From Alphaproteobacteria bacterium (lineage in GTDB: Bacteria > Pseudomonadota > Alphaproteobacteria > UBA3830), in NCBI GenBank assembly GCA_015062335.1, contig SUUU01000007.1:1-42488 (forward strand): a stretch of DNA of 42,488 bases, in the 5' to 3' direction. Below the pieces are notes generated by a model. It made no database searches and was not told where the DNA came from. It saw only the letters and a program-made list of their open reading frames with translations. The position numbers and the translations under genes are program-made. Below are positions 25,441-33,448 of this stretch, in pieces (positions within the stretch are counted from its first letter, which is position 1; every line of letters starts with the position of its first letter).

Positions 25441-26658
25441 TTAAATGTTAATTGATTGTGGAAATATATCAAATATGGCAGCCGGATAGAGTTGATAAGC
25501 GTTATTGCGTTCAAGCGCTTTTATCAAAAACCGTTCTTTAAGCTTGATGTTGAGTTGTAGGCGAGCAAGCTCTTCTTGGTTAAAGACAGAAGAGAAAAAA
25601 TTGGAGTTTTGCTCTGAGGATACCAATGAAAACAAATCTATAGGTGAAAATAAAAATGGCTTATCTGTCGTATCCATTAAAGGGTAGAAGGTTTCAGTTT
25701 GAGGATCGAAAAAGGAGACAATCGTGTCGCAATTTTTAATATTTGCCATTATTAGTTCAGGTTGATGAAATAATGCTCTAGAGTACCAATTCATCAGCAT
25801 TTGACTGGAAAAGATCCAAGTGCCATGATCTGTATTTTGAAGTTGCTTTAATATATCAAAAAGTGCTGTAGCGATTCGATCTTGACAATGTTGCCCGGAT
25901 TCTCCACCTTCGGCTTGGAATCGGTCATTTTTCAACCACTGACAAAATTCTTTACTCTTAAATATTTTCTCGCGTGACAATCCTAAAGTCCAATTTCCAG
26001 GGGCGCATTCATTAAAAAGAGGGGAGAAATAGATATTTTCCGAATTTAGCTCTTCATTATTAATATAGAGTTCAATCTTGGCGTTTTCCCGTATTGAATG
26101 CGCAGACATAATAGCTCTGCTTTGAGTTCCGGACATGATAACTAAGTTTAAAAAAGAGTCTATATTTTCAAATAATTTTATATTTGATGATGTCCCCGAG
26201 GTTATAGTTGATAGTTTTGTAAATCGTTCTGATATTCGACTGTTTGTGTCATTTTCGGTATGAAAATGACGAGTAAAAAAAATAAGTTGTAATTTTGCAA
26301 AATTGATGTCTGAACTGATACTATCAATAACAAGAGATTCATCAGTTCTTTTTTTCACAATTAACGGGATGGATTTAGAAAAATATTCACTTGCTTTGAC
26401 TTGTGTTTCTACATCTGGTGTATTTGGCAGATGAGTTCCAAAATCTTCAATATTAATCAATTGGCTAGATTGTCCGCGACGTGTCGGTAAATCATTTGCG
26501 GATAAACTTCGTGTAAGAGTCGGCGATGGCTTATTGTAGGAATTTAAATCTCCAAATGAAACTCTGGTTGATGGAATCGTTCCGAGTAATTCTGTACAAT
26601 TGCAACATCCAATAAAACCCATTGCAATAGCATAAAATTGAAATAATGATTTTCTCAT
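25441..26658 (-). CDS. Putative lipoprotein resembling a degenerate histidine phosphatase
   Basis: A 405-residue exported protein. The start at 26658 gives an N-terminus MRKSLFQFYAIAMGFIGC, a signal sequence ending in a plausible lipobox (FIGC); AAGGA lies seven bases upstream. Residues about 30-130 are low-complexity and polar. The rest follows the order of histidine-phosphatase motifs: LIFFTRHFHTENDTN (RH of the RHG box), MSGTQSRAIMSAHSI (second arginine region), and EGGESGQHCQDRI. Where an active enzyme has a His-Gly after the WIF strand, this protein has SSQ, so the second catalytic histidine seems lost. It could be an inactive or repurposed phosphatase-fold protein, perhaps surface or host-directed. 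The family assignment is tentative; only motif order supports it. Confidence 0.5.
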   Translation of the reverse strand: MRKSLFQFYAIAMGFIGCCNCTELLGTIPSTRVSFGDLNSYNKPSPTLTRSLSANDLPTRRGQSSQLINIEDFGTHLPNTPDVETQVKASEYFSKSIPLIVKKRTDESLVIDSISSDINFAKLQLIFFTRHFHTENDTNSRISERFTKLSTITSGTSSNIKLFENIDSFLNLVIMSGTQSRAIMSAHSIRENAKIELYINNEELNSENIYFSPLFNECAPGNWTLGLSREKIFKSKEFCQWLKNDRFQAEGGESGQHCQDRIATALFDILKQLQNTDHGTWIFSSQMLMNWYSRALFHQPELIMANIKNCDTIVSFFDPQTETFYPLMDTTDKPFLFSPIDLFSLVSSEQNSNFFSSVFNQEELARLQLNIKLKERFLIKALERNNAYQLYPAAIFDIFPQSINI

Positions 26659-27058
26659 AACATAATCCTTCTGTATAGCAAGCAATTTATAAGATAAAAA
26701 CCAAAACAAATCAACGCAAAAATTAAATAAAATTTTAATGAAATAGGTCTTTACAGGTGGAGACGAAACATTACCCTTCTTTTTTCTGAATTTTCTTCAA
26801 TTCATTTTCCCACGTATTTCATCAATATTGTCATATCTATTTTATCAGTTTTTGTCAGATCTCGATCGCTTTACGCAGAATTTCTCACGTAATACGAACT
26901 CACAACCGATATTTGTATGTCATTTCAAATAATTTGTTGATCATTTTTCGATGTCCTCCTGAAAACTTCAATACAACTCGATTATGCAGTGTTTTTTGAT
27001 CATATCTATTTCTTTCTTATGCGCGACTACCACTGGTCTAATAGCAGTTTTCTTACGA
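26659..27058. other. Gene-free AT-rich interval
   Basis: About 400 bases between the lipoprotein gene and the hpf terminator. No intact reading frame of convincing quality is present on either strand. On the minus strand 27045-26845 reads through with only three TGA stops (starting AIRPVVVAHKKEID), which may be a decayed gene or chance. I see no repeat, tRNA or obvious promoter beyond the general AT-rich background. Confidence 0.5.
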
Positions 27059-27096
27059 AAAAACAGTTTTCAGCAGTTGATCTGAAAACTGTTTTT
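27059..27096 (-). terminator. Strong terminator after hpf
   Basis: AAAAACAGTTTTCAG, eight bases, CTGAAAACTGTTTTT: a perfect 15-bp inverted repeat that starts 9 bases past the hpf stop. On the minus strand it ends in a T run, so it terminates the long glmU-to-hpf transcript. It is symmetrical enough to work in both directions. Confidence 0.9.
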
Positions 27097-27104
27097 CATT
27101 TCTG

Positions 27105-27641
27105 TTATTTAAAATTCTTATAGTCTATCCAACCGATATTGCCATCGCTGCGAGTATAAACCACATTAACAGAAGAATTTACAATATTTTCAAAAATAAA
27201 TACTTTTCTGGTTTCATTCAGTTGCTCTGCGGCTTCGCTGACACTCATCAATGGGAGATCATCCAGAACCTCAGCAATGATCAATCCTCCATCATCTTCT
27301 TTTTGATCAGATACAGGAGCCATCGGCTCAAATTCTTTTTTCTTGCTATAATCAGAATATCTGGTTTTCTTCTTTTTTTGCATTTGTTGCTCTAATTTTT
27401 GAAGAGTGATATCAAAGCTGATTTTCGGATCTTCAGCACTATCGCTGACCATATACGAATTTCCAGTATTTGTTTTCACTGAAATATCTGTAACAAATTG
27501 ATGCCCGTCTTTTTTCATAACAATATTGACGTCTAAAAACTCCAACCTGTACTTCGTTTCCAACGATTGCAATGATTCCTTTGCTTTGGTCGTTAAGCTT
27601 TCCCCAACTTCCATGTGTCTACCAGAAAAAGAAAAGTTCAT
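27105..27641 (-). CDS. hpf: Ribosome hibernation promoting factor, long form
   Basis: A 178-residue protein with two domains. Residues 1-100 are the S30AE/RaiA domain (MNFSFSGRHMEVGESL, then a basic helix EQQMQKKKKTRY). A charged linker of about 30 residues follows. The C-terminal domain (about 130-175) reads LPLMSVSEAAEQLNETRKVF and NVVYTRSDGNIGWIDY, the pattern of the dimerising tail of long HPF that joins two 70S ribosomes into a 100S particle. A strong site, TAGGAGGATGAA, precedes the ATG. It follows rpoN by 66 bases, the gene order common in alphaproteobacteria; the usual next gene ptsN is absent, replaced by a terminator. Confidence 0.92.
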   Translation of the reverse strand: MNFSFSGRHMEVGESLTTKAKESLQSLETKYRLEFLDVNIVMKKDGHQFVTDISVKTNTGNSYMVSDSAEDPKISFDITLQKLEQQMQKKKKTRYSDYSKKKEFEPMAPVSDQKEDDGGLIIAEVLDDLPLMSVSEAAEQLNETRKVFIFENIVNSSVNVVYTRSDGNIGWIDYKNFK

Positions 27642-27707
27642 TTCATCCTCCTAATTTTCTTACTATAACCAGTATAGATAATATTTTTTCAAAAAACACT
27701 TTATATT

Positions 27708-28967
27708 TTATTTATATTCGGTAATTTTGTAATTTTTCAGTCGATGTATCGAATTTGGAAAATTCATACTTTTTCTGTATTTCGCAACAGTTCTTCTGGA
27801 AATAACAATTCCGCGGGTACTTAAAAAATATACAATATTTTCATCAGAATACGGACTATGTGGTGGTTCTTGCTTAATCAACTGTTTAATGTATTGCTTA
27901 ACGGAAAAATCACTAACTTTTTCATTCCAATCGGAAATGTTGACTCTTTTGGCTAGCAACTTTTTCAGTTCAAATGTCCCGCAAGGTGTCGCAATAGTTT
28001 TGTTTGCGACCGCTCTATGTACCGTGCTTTCATGAATATCCAAATTACTCGCGATCGTTGAGGCGCTTAAAGGTACTAAATCAGAATTGGTATAAAAAAA
28101 ACCGGATTGATGATACAAAATTTCTTTTGCCACGCGTAATAATGTACTGTTTCGGTAGCAAACAGCCTTCAACAGCAATTTTACGGATTTATTTTTTTCT
28201 TCAATGTACTTTTTCTCAATATTTGTACGAATCTTTATTTTCATTTCGTTATATAGATCATTATCAATTTTTACTTCAGAAATATTATCTTCAACTTCAA
28301 CTTTCATTGAATCAGTATCATGTTGTGCTATCAAATCAACTGGAAGAATTAAATTTTCTGAAGTACTTTGTGGCGATATAAACCTCAATGCATTTTTTAT
28401 ATCATTTTTTACGCGTTGATAATTTTCATTTTTATAATTACAGATACGACCTTCTTTAAGAATACGCATCAACATTTGCTCATGCGCTCTCGTGTATTGA
28501 CCTAATTTCTGTAAAATATTTTTCATCTTATCCTGAAAATTAAATGAAAAATAATGGCCATACTCTGTTTGTTTCAATCGATTAATTACAGAAACACAAA
28601 AACTGTAAGAATAAGATTCTCTCAACTGATTAATAACATCGTGATCTAAATATCCTTCATTAGTAATGTTATATATTAAGATCGTTGCGACATTTTTTTC
28701 ATCTTCCGTCATAGAATAAAACGCCAACTGCCGAAAAATTTCTTGTCGAAAATCGAGTTTATCTACAATTTGATTGGTTCCGAAACTATTGTAATCTTTT
28801 TTCGAGGATTCGCAAATTAAGAAAGGATTTTCAACTGCCTCTTGCTCTATGAGTTCATTTAAATCTGTATTATTCATCTCCAAAACCCTCAGTGAAAAGC
28901 TCAATTCTGGCATAAGGGTTTGGTTTTGGTTTATGAATAAAATGACTTTACTGTTCTTCTCCATCAT
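27708..28967 (-). CDS. rpoN: RNA polymerase sigma-54 factor, reduced core-binding region
   Basis: Directs transcription from -24/-12 promoters when activated by AAA+ regulators. The C-terminal DNA-binding part is well kept: TLLRVAKEILYHQSGFF, then LDIHESTVHRAVANKTIATP with GTFELK, and the RpoN box SRRTVAKYR (normally ARRTVAKYR). Region I has LMPELSFSLRVLEMNN, with fewer glutamines than usual. The middle is short, and the core-binding segment lacks the usual P-G-x-x-ARDL-x-ECL pattern (here YGHYFSFNFQDKM). Total length is about 419 residues against 470-500. The start at 28967 gives a canonical N-terminus and overlaps lptB by 20 bases; ATG at 28964 is equally possible. Confidence 0.88.
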   Translation of the reverse strand: MMEKNSKVILFINQNQTLMPELSFSLRVLEMNNTDLNELIEQEAVENPFLICESSKKDYNSFGTNQIVDKLDFRQEIFRQLAFYSMTEDEKNVATILIYNITNEGYLDHDVINQLRESYSYSFCVSVINRLKQTEYGHYFSFNFQDKMKNILQKLGQYTRAHEQMLMRILKEGRICNYKNENYQRVKNDIKNALRFISPQSTSENLILPVDLIAQHDTDSMKVEVEDNISEVKIDNDLYNEMKIKIRTNIEKKYIEEKNKSVKLLLKAVCYRNSTLLRVAKEILYHQSGFFYTNSDLVPLSASTIASNLDIHESTVHRAVANKTIATPCGTFELKKLLAKRVNISDWNEKVSDFSVKQYIKQLIKQEPPHSPYSDENIVYFLSTRGIVISRRTVAKYRKSMNFPNSIHRLKNYKITEYK

Positions 28968-29703
28968 GGAGAGAGTTATACCCTGAAAAACTTTCTCCAA
29001 GGTAAATTTTTTGAGCATCTTTGCTATTTATTATTTCTTTGGCAGTTCCTTCCATCAAAACCTTTCCGTCGAATAACAAATAAGCATAATCAGCCAAAGG
29101 TAAAGTATCTCGCACATTGTGATCAGTTATAACTATGCCAATGTTTCTCTTTTTTAAATTGATAATCATATTTTGCATTTCAGCAATCGCTAAAGGATCT
29201 ATCCCGGCAAATGGTTCATCCAGCAAAATGAATTTCGGGTTAGTAGCCAAAGCTCTTGCGATTTCTAACTTTCGCCTTTCTCCTCCTGAAATACTGACTG
29301 ACGGAGATTTCCTGATGTGATCTAACTCCAAATCTTGAAGCAACTTTTCTAAAATAACGTTTTTCTCAGATTTCGAATAACCGTTCATATCAAGAACAGC
29401 ATATATATTCTCTTCAACGGACAATCCTCGAAACACTGACGACTCCTGAGGTAAATAACCTATTCCCATTCTTGCTCTTTTATACATTGGAACATCTGTA
29501 ATGTCTTTATCATTAAAAAAGACCCTGCCCGAACTTGGCCTTAACAAACCACATAAAATAGAAAAGGCCGTAGTTTTTCCAGCTCCGTTAGGTCCGAGCA
29601 ATGCAATAACCTGTCCTTGCGTGGCTTTCAGTGTAACACCTCGTAAAATGTCTTTACCCTTTATCGATTTTCGCAGACCATCGCATATGATTTCATTTTT
29701 CAT
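28948..29703 (-). CDS. lptB: LPS export ABC transporter ATP-binding protein LptB
   Basis: The ATPase that powers LPS extraction from the inner membrane with LptF and LptG. The 251 residues show Walker A GPNGAGKTT (about residues 35-43), the Q-loop segment YLPQESSVFRGLSVEENI characteristic of LptB, the signature SISGGERRKLEIARAL, Walker B FILLDEPFAGID and the switch histidine in ITDHNVRDTL. It overlaps the fused lptC-lptA gene by 11 bases at its 5' end and rpoN at its 3' end. lptF and lptG are not in this window. Confidence 0.96.
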   Translation of the reverse strand: MKNEIICDGLRKSIKGKDILRGVTLKATQGQVIALLGPNGAGKTTAFSILCGLLRPSSGRVFFNDKDITDVPMYKRARMGIGYLPQESSVFRGLSVEENIYAVLDMNGYSKSEKNVILEKLLQDLELDHIRKSPSVSISGGERRKLEIARALATNPKFILLDEPFAGIDPLAIAEMQNMIINLKKRNIGIVITDHNVRDTLPLADYAYLLFDGKVLMEGTAKEIINSKDAQKIYLGESFSGYNSLHDGEEQ

Positions 29704-30733
29704 CAGATATTCCCTTAGAGATCATCCCTTTAGAATTATATATTTTCATATCATTTGTAGTTGTATTAAGCTCGGCTTTATCGCAAATTATCTTACCTTT
29801 CGGGTTCAGTATAGAAACATTATCGACCACTGTCAAAATATTTCCTTGAAAGAATCCTTCATCACCGTAAATAACTGAATCTCTAAACTTTATTACTAAA
29901 TTACCCATCATTTTAGCGCGCTCAACCTTGTTCGCTTTTAACTTTCCGAAAATATGATTGGCCGAAATATCGTAGTTCGTACCGTTACGACTATATACTA
30001 AATTGGCATTTTGATAAGCATCAACATTGTCCGGAGTATAGTTAATGCATTTTGTTGCTCTTATCGAATAATACTCAGATTTGTATAAAGCATTTCCTAT
30101 AGCATTAACTTTTTTAACAGATTGATTTCCGATATCAGCCAATTCTATAATCAACTTGTCAGCATTGATCAAATCTTGTTTAATATGCCCTTCCGCATGA
30201 TCAATTAAAGTGAAAATTTGATGCATTAAATCAAAATCATATTGATTAGCTCTTAATTCCATATCATTCTGAATAACAGATACCGGACTATTTCCCCTGG
30301 CTGTCTGCTTATCAAAATCAACAAACGACAGATCTGTTCTTATGCTTAAACCATCATCTGTAGATAGCTTTACATTTCCTATAAATTTACACTGTTTAGC
30401 TGCTTCATCAAGCGCAAAAGTTCTATCTGCTGAAATCGTGCCTCTTTTGTTTTCAGAAATTCTAAAATTTGAAACTAATTTTTTGAAACTTAATGAACCA
30501 TTTTCAACTTTTTGGACTTCAGAAGATTTTAGTGACATTCCTTTGGCACCATTGTTGTACACTTTATATGTAATATCAGAAAACGTATGATTATCAGAAG
30601 AAAACACTTTTTCGTTTTTCGGTGTCACATCCTTCATCGTTAAAACAGACCGGACAACCAAATACCCAACAAAAACCGCAAATGCAGCAAATATAGAAGA
30701 TATAAATCTGATTTTTGAGCGTCTTCTATGCAA
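29693..30733 (-). CDS. Fused LptC-LptA LPS transport protein
   Basis: A 346-residue protein in the place where lptC and lptA normally sit as two genes before lptB. Residues 1-32 are a basic tail and one membrane helix (SSIFAAFAVFVGYLVV). Residues about 45-195 are LptC-like: SDITYKVYNNGAKGMSLKSS and repeated beta-strands FIGNVKLSTDDGLSIRTD. Residues about 196-346 are LptA/OstA-like: INADKLIIEL, VNAIGNALYKSEYYSIRA, MMGNLVIKFRDSVIYGDEG, GNILTVVDNVSILNP. LptC anchors at the inner membrane and hands LPS to the LptA bridge; here both roles seem joined in one chain without a second signal peptide. It overlaps kdsD by 8 bases and lptB by 11. Confidence 0.8.
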   Translation of the reverse strand: MHRRRSKIRFISSIFAAFAVFVGYLVVRSVLTMKDVTPKNEKVFSSDNHTFSDITYKVYNNGAKGMSLKSSEVQKVENGSLSFKKLVSNFRISENKRGTISADRTFALDEAAKQCKFIGNVKLSTDDGLSIRTDLSFVDFDKQTARGNSPVSVIQNDMELRANQYDFDLMHQIFTLIDHAEGHIKQDLINADKLIIELADIGNQSVKKVNAIGNALYKSEYYSIRATKCINYTPDNVDAYQNANLVYSRNGTNYDISANHIFGKLKANKVERAKMMGNLVIKFRDSVIYGDEGFFQGNILTVVDNVSILNPKGKIICDKAELNTTTNDMKIYNSKGMISKGISDEK

Positions 30734-31676
30734 GTCCGGCTCTCAAACAATCGTGTACATGTAAAATGCCACAAGGCTTTTCTTCTCTACAAATAAACAA
30801 ACTGGTAATCTGATTCTTGTTCATTATTTTCAACGCTTCCTGAGCAAAATCATCTTCTGAAATTACTTTAGGATTTCTCGTCATGATATCAGCGGCAGTT
30901 TTATTCAAAAAATCATCATCAATTTTGCGACGAAGATCCCCATCTGTAATAATTCCGATAATTTTCCCATTTTCGTCTACAACACAAGTGCATCCAAATG
31001 ATTTTTGAGTCATCTCGATTAAAACATCCTTTACAGTCGTTGCCATTTGAACTAATGGAATATCGCTATGCATTAAATCCGAAACTTTCAATAATCGCTT
31101 TCCCAATGTTCCTCCTGGATGAAAGCTCTTAAAATCATCTCGAGAAAATTGCTTCCTATTTAATAAGCATAGAGCCAAGGCGTCGCCTATAACTAACATC
31201 ATCGTCGAGGTAGTAGTCGGAGCCAAATTATAAGGGCACGCCTCTTTCACTTGCGGCATTAAAATTAGCACTCTTGAAGATTTCGCTAAAATACTATCTG
31301 CATTGGCTGTAACTCCGATAACATCAATACCAAAACGATTTGCATAGGACAGCATTGGTATCAATTCCGATGTATTTCCGGATAAAGATAGAACGAGAAG
31401 AACATCATTATTTGAAATTTCGCCTAAATCACCATGACTTGCCTCTGCAGGATGTAGAAAGAAAGACGGAGTTCCTACAGAAGACAACGTTGCTGAAATC
31501 TTCTTCCCTATATGCCCAGGTTTTCCCATTCCGGACACAATCACATGTCCCTTGCTCTTCTTACATATTAAATCAACCGCTGTTACAAAATTGTTATCCA
31601 GGGCACAATACATCCCTTCTAGGCCTTCTATTTCTTGCTTGAATACCGATCTTGCATATTCCAAATCTACATTCAT
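30726..31676 (-). CDS. kdsD: Arabinose-5-phosphate isomerase
   Basis: Converts ribulose-5-phosphate to arabinose-5-phosphate, the first step of Kdo synthesis for LPS. The 316 residues contain an N-terminal SIS domain with HVIVSGMGKPGHIGKKISAT, FFLHPAEASHGDLG and SLSGNTSEL, then SFHPGGTLGKRL, and two CBS motifs from about residue 205 on (VVDENGKIIGIITDGDLRR and SLFICREEKPCGILHVHD). This is the full two-domain KdsD/KpsF form. The context with lpt genes supports Kdo supply. It begins 3 bases after glmS ends. Confidence 0.95.
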   Translation of the reverse strand: MNVDLEYARSVFKQEIEGLEGMYCALDNNFVTAVDLICKKSKGHVIVSGMGKPGHIGKKISATLSSVGTPSFFLHPAEASHGDLGEISNNDVLLVLSLSGNTSELIPMLSYANRFGIDVIGVTANADSILAKSSRVLILMPQVKEACPYNLAPTTTSTMMLVIGDALALCLLNRKQFSRDDFKSFHPGGTLGKRLLKVSDLMHSDIPLVQMATTVKDVLIEMTQKSFGCTCVVDENGKIIGIITDGDLRRKIDDDFLNKTAADIMTRNPKVISEDDFAQEALKIMNKNQITSLFICREEKPCGILHVHDCLRAGLA

Positions 31677-31679
31677 TGA

Positions 31680-33443
31680 TCACTCCACTGTAACTGATTT
31701 TGCTAAATTTCGAGGCTTATCCACATCTTCACCTTTGAGAACCGTAACTTTATATGCCAACAATTGTAAAGGAATGGAATATAAAATCGGAGCAAGTTCT
31801 TCATGAATTTCCGGCAATACAATTGTACGACAATCAAATTGCACAGCCCCTGCTTCATCTGTAAAAACAACAATACTCTGTCCTCGAGCTTTCGCTATCT
31901 GAATATTAGAGAACATCTTATCAAAGATCTTACCTGATGGACATAAGCAAATTACTGGCATTTTATCATCTATTAACGCGATAGGTCCATGCTTCATTTC
32001 CCCTGAAGCTAACCCTTCTGCATGAATGTATGAAATCTCTTTTAATTTCAAAGCTCCCTCTAACGCAATTGGATATAAATTTCCTCGTCCAAGATAAATT
32101 GCACTTGATGCCTCTTGTAACTCTTCTGCCAAAGCATCAATCTCTGCAGACAACAACTCCAACGTTTCGTCACACACTGATGGTAGACTCATTATTTGAG
32201 CCATCAAATCAGGGCGATCACAAAACGCCAAAAGAGCCAGCACAGTAAGCTGAGCTGTAAAAGCCTTTGTGGATGCAACGCCTATCTCCACCCCGGCCTC
32301 TGTATAAAATACGAAATCTGCCAAACGAGATATCGCACTATTTTTTACGTTCGCTATAGCCGCAACTTTACAGGTTTTGTTACTTTTTTTTACATACTCC
32401 ATAGCTTCCAGTGTATCGATAGTCTCTCCTGACTGAGTAATCGCCAACACAAGAGTATTATCCTCAATCACTGGACATCTGTATCTATACTCCGACGCTA
32501 TTTCTACAATTGTAGGGATTTTCAGATATTTTTCATACCAATACCTTGCAACCAACCCTGCGTGATATGATGTTCCGCAAGCCAAAATGAGAATTCGAGA
32601 AACTCCACCCAAAAAATCTTTCGAAATTTTATTTGCTTGGATAGTTTTTCGAATCGCGCTTGGCTGTTCCATTATTTCTTTGAGCATATAGTGATCATAC
32701 GTGCCTTTTCCCGAATTTACCAAGTCTGATGTAACCTTAATTCTATCCTTTTGAATTTCGTTAAAAAATTTATCAAAGAAAACTGATCCATCTTTTGATA
32801 TTTCAGCATATTCTCCATCATTCAAATATGTAATCTCATCACAACAGCTGGAAATCGAACTTGCATCCGATCCAACACACATATTTTCTCCAAAACCGAC
32901 GGCTATTGGACTTTTATTTTTTGCGCAAAACAAAATTCCGGGTAAAGAACGAAACATTGCAACAAAAGCATATGTTCCTCTCATATCACATAACATCTTA
33001 CGAAAAGCTTCACGCGGATTAGCTCCTTTATCTAGCTCTGCTTGCAAATAAAACGCGGCAACTTCTGTATCGGTCTGGGATGTAAATTGATACCCTTGAC
33101 GGATTAATTCATTTTTAAAAACTTCGTAATTTTCGATAATTCCGTTGTGAACCAACGCAATGTCTTTAGTCATCATGGGATGTGCATTTTCTTCAGTAGG
33201 TTTACCATGTGTTGCCCAACGTGTATGACCTATCCCCATTTCTCCATTTATCGGTGTTTTTTTCAACTTATCCTGCAAATTACATAATTTACCAACAGCT
33301 CTTACTCGATGGATAGACTCGTTTTTCCAGACAGCAATACCAGCAGAATCATATCCTCTATATTCAAGCTTTTCTAAACCTTGCAGAATATTGGAAACAA
33401 TATCTTGTCCATCGCGACCGATTATCCCGATAATTCCGCACAT
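31680..33443 (-). CDS. glmS: Glutamine-fructose-6-phosphate aminotransferase
   Basis: Makes glucosamine-6-phosphate, the entry to UDP-GlcNAc for peptidoglycan and lipid A. I place the start at the ATG that gives MCGIIGIIG, because the amidotransferase needs Cys at position 2 as N-terminal nucleophile after Met removal; the upstream GTG would bury it. The domain order is a class II glutamine amidotransferase (about 1-220, with GHTRWATHGKP and HNGIIENYE), two SIS domains (LACGTSYHAGLVARYW, ITQSGETIDTLEAM, LGRGNLYPIALEGALKLKE), and the C-terminal PRNLAKSVTVE typical of GlmS. The length, 587 residues, is slightly under the usual 607. It starts 5 bases after glmU. Confidence 0.96.
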   Translation of the reverse strand: MCGIIGIIGRDGQDIVSNILQGLEKLEYRGYDSAGIAVWKNESIHRVRAVGKLCNLQDKLKKTPINGEMGIGHTRWATHGKPTEENAHPMMTKDIALVHNGIIENYEVFKNELIRQGYQFTSQTDTEVAAFYLQAELDKGANPREAFRKMLCDMRGTYAFVAMFRSLPGILFCAKNKSPIAVGFGENMCVGSDASSISSCCDEITYLNDGEYAEISKDGSVFFDKFFNEIQKDRIKVTSDLVNSGKGTYDHYMLKEIMEQPSAIRKTIQANKISKDFLGGVSRILILACGTSYHAGLVARYWYEKYLKIPTIVEIASEYRYRCPVIEDNTLVLAITQSGETIDTLEAMEYVKKSNKTCKVAAIANVKNSAISRLADFVFYTEAGVEIGVASTKAFTAQLTVLALLAFCDRPDLMAQIMSLPSVCDETLELLSAEIDALAEELQEASSAIYLGRGNLYPIALEGALKLKEISYIHAEGLASGEMKHGPIALIDDKMPVICLCPSGKIFDKMFSNIQIAKARGQSIVVFTDEAGAVQFDCRTIVLPEIHEELAPILYSIPLQLLAYKVTVLKGEDVDKPRNLAKSVTVE

Positions 33444-33448
33444 TTTCA

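Noticed and set aside
26845-27045. Minus-strand stretch interrupted only by three TGA codons before a final TGA-TAA, suggesting TGA read as tryptophan.
   Set aside because: TGA clearly serves as the stop of other genes here (murJ and mipZ, for example) and TGG is used normally for Trp. The stretch shows no family match and is best left as decayed or chance sequence.
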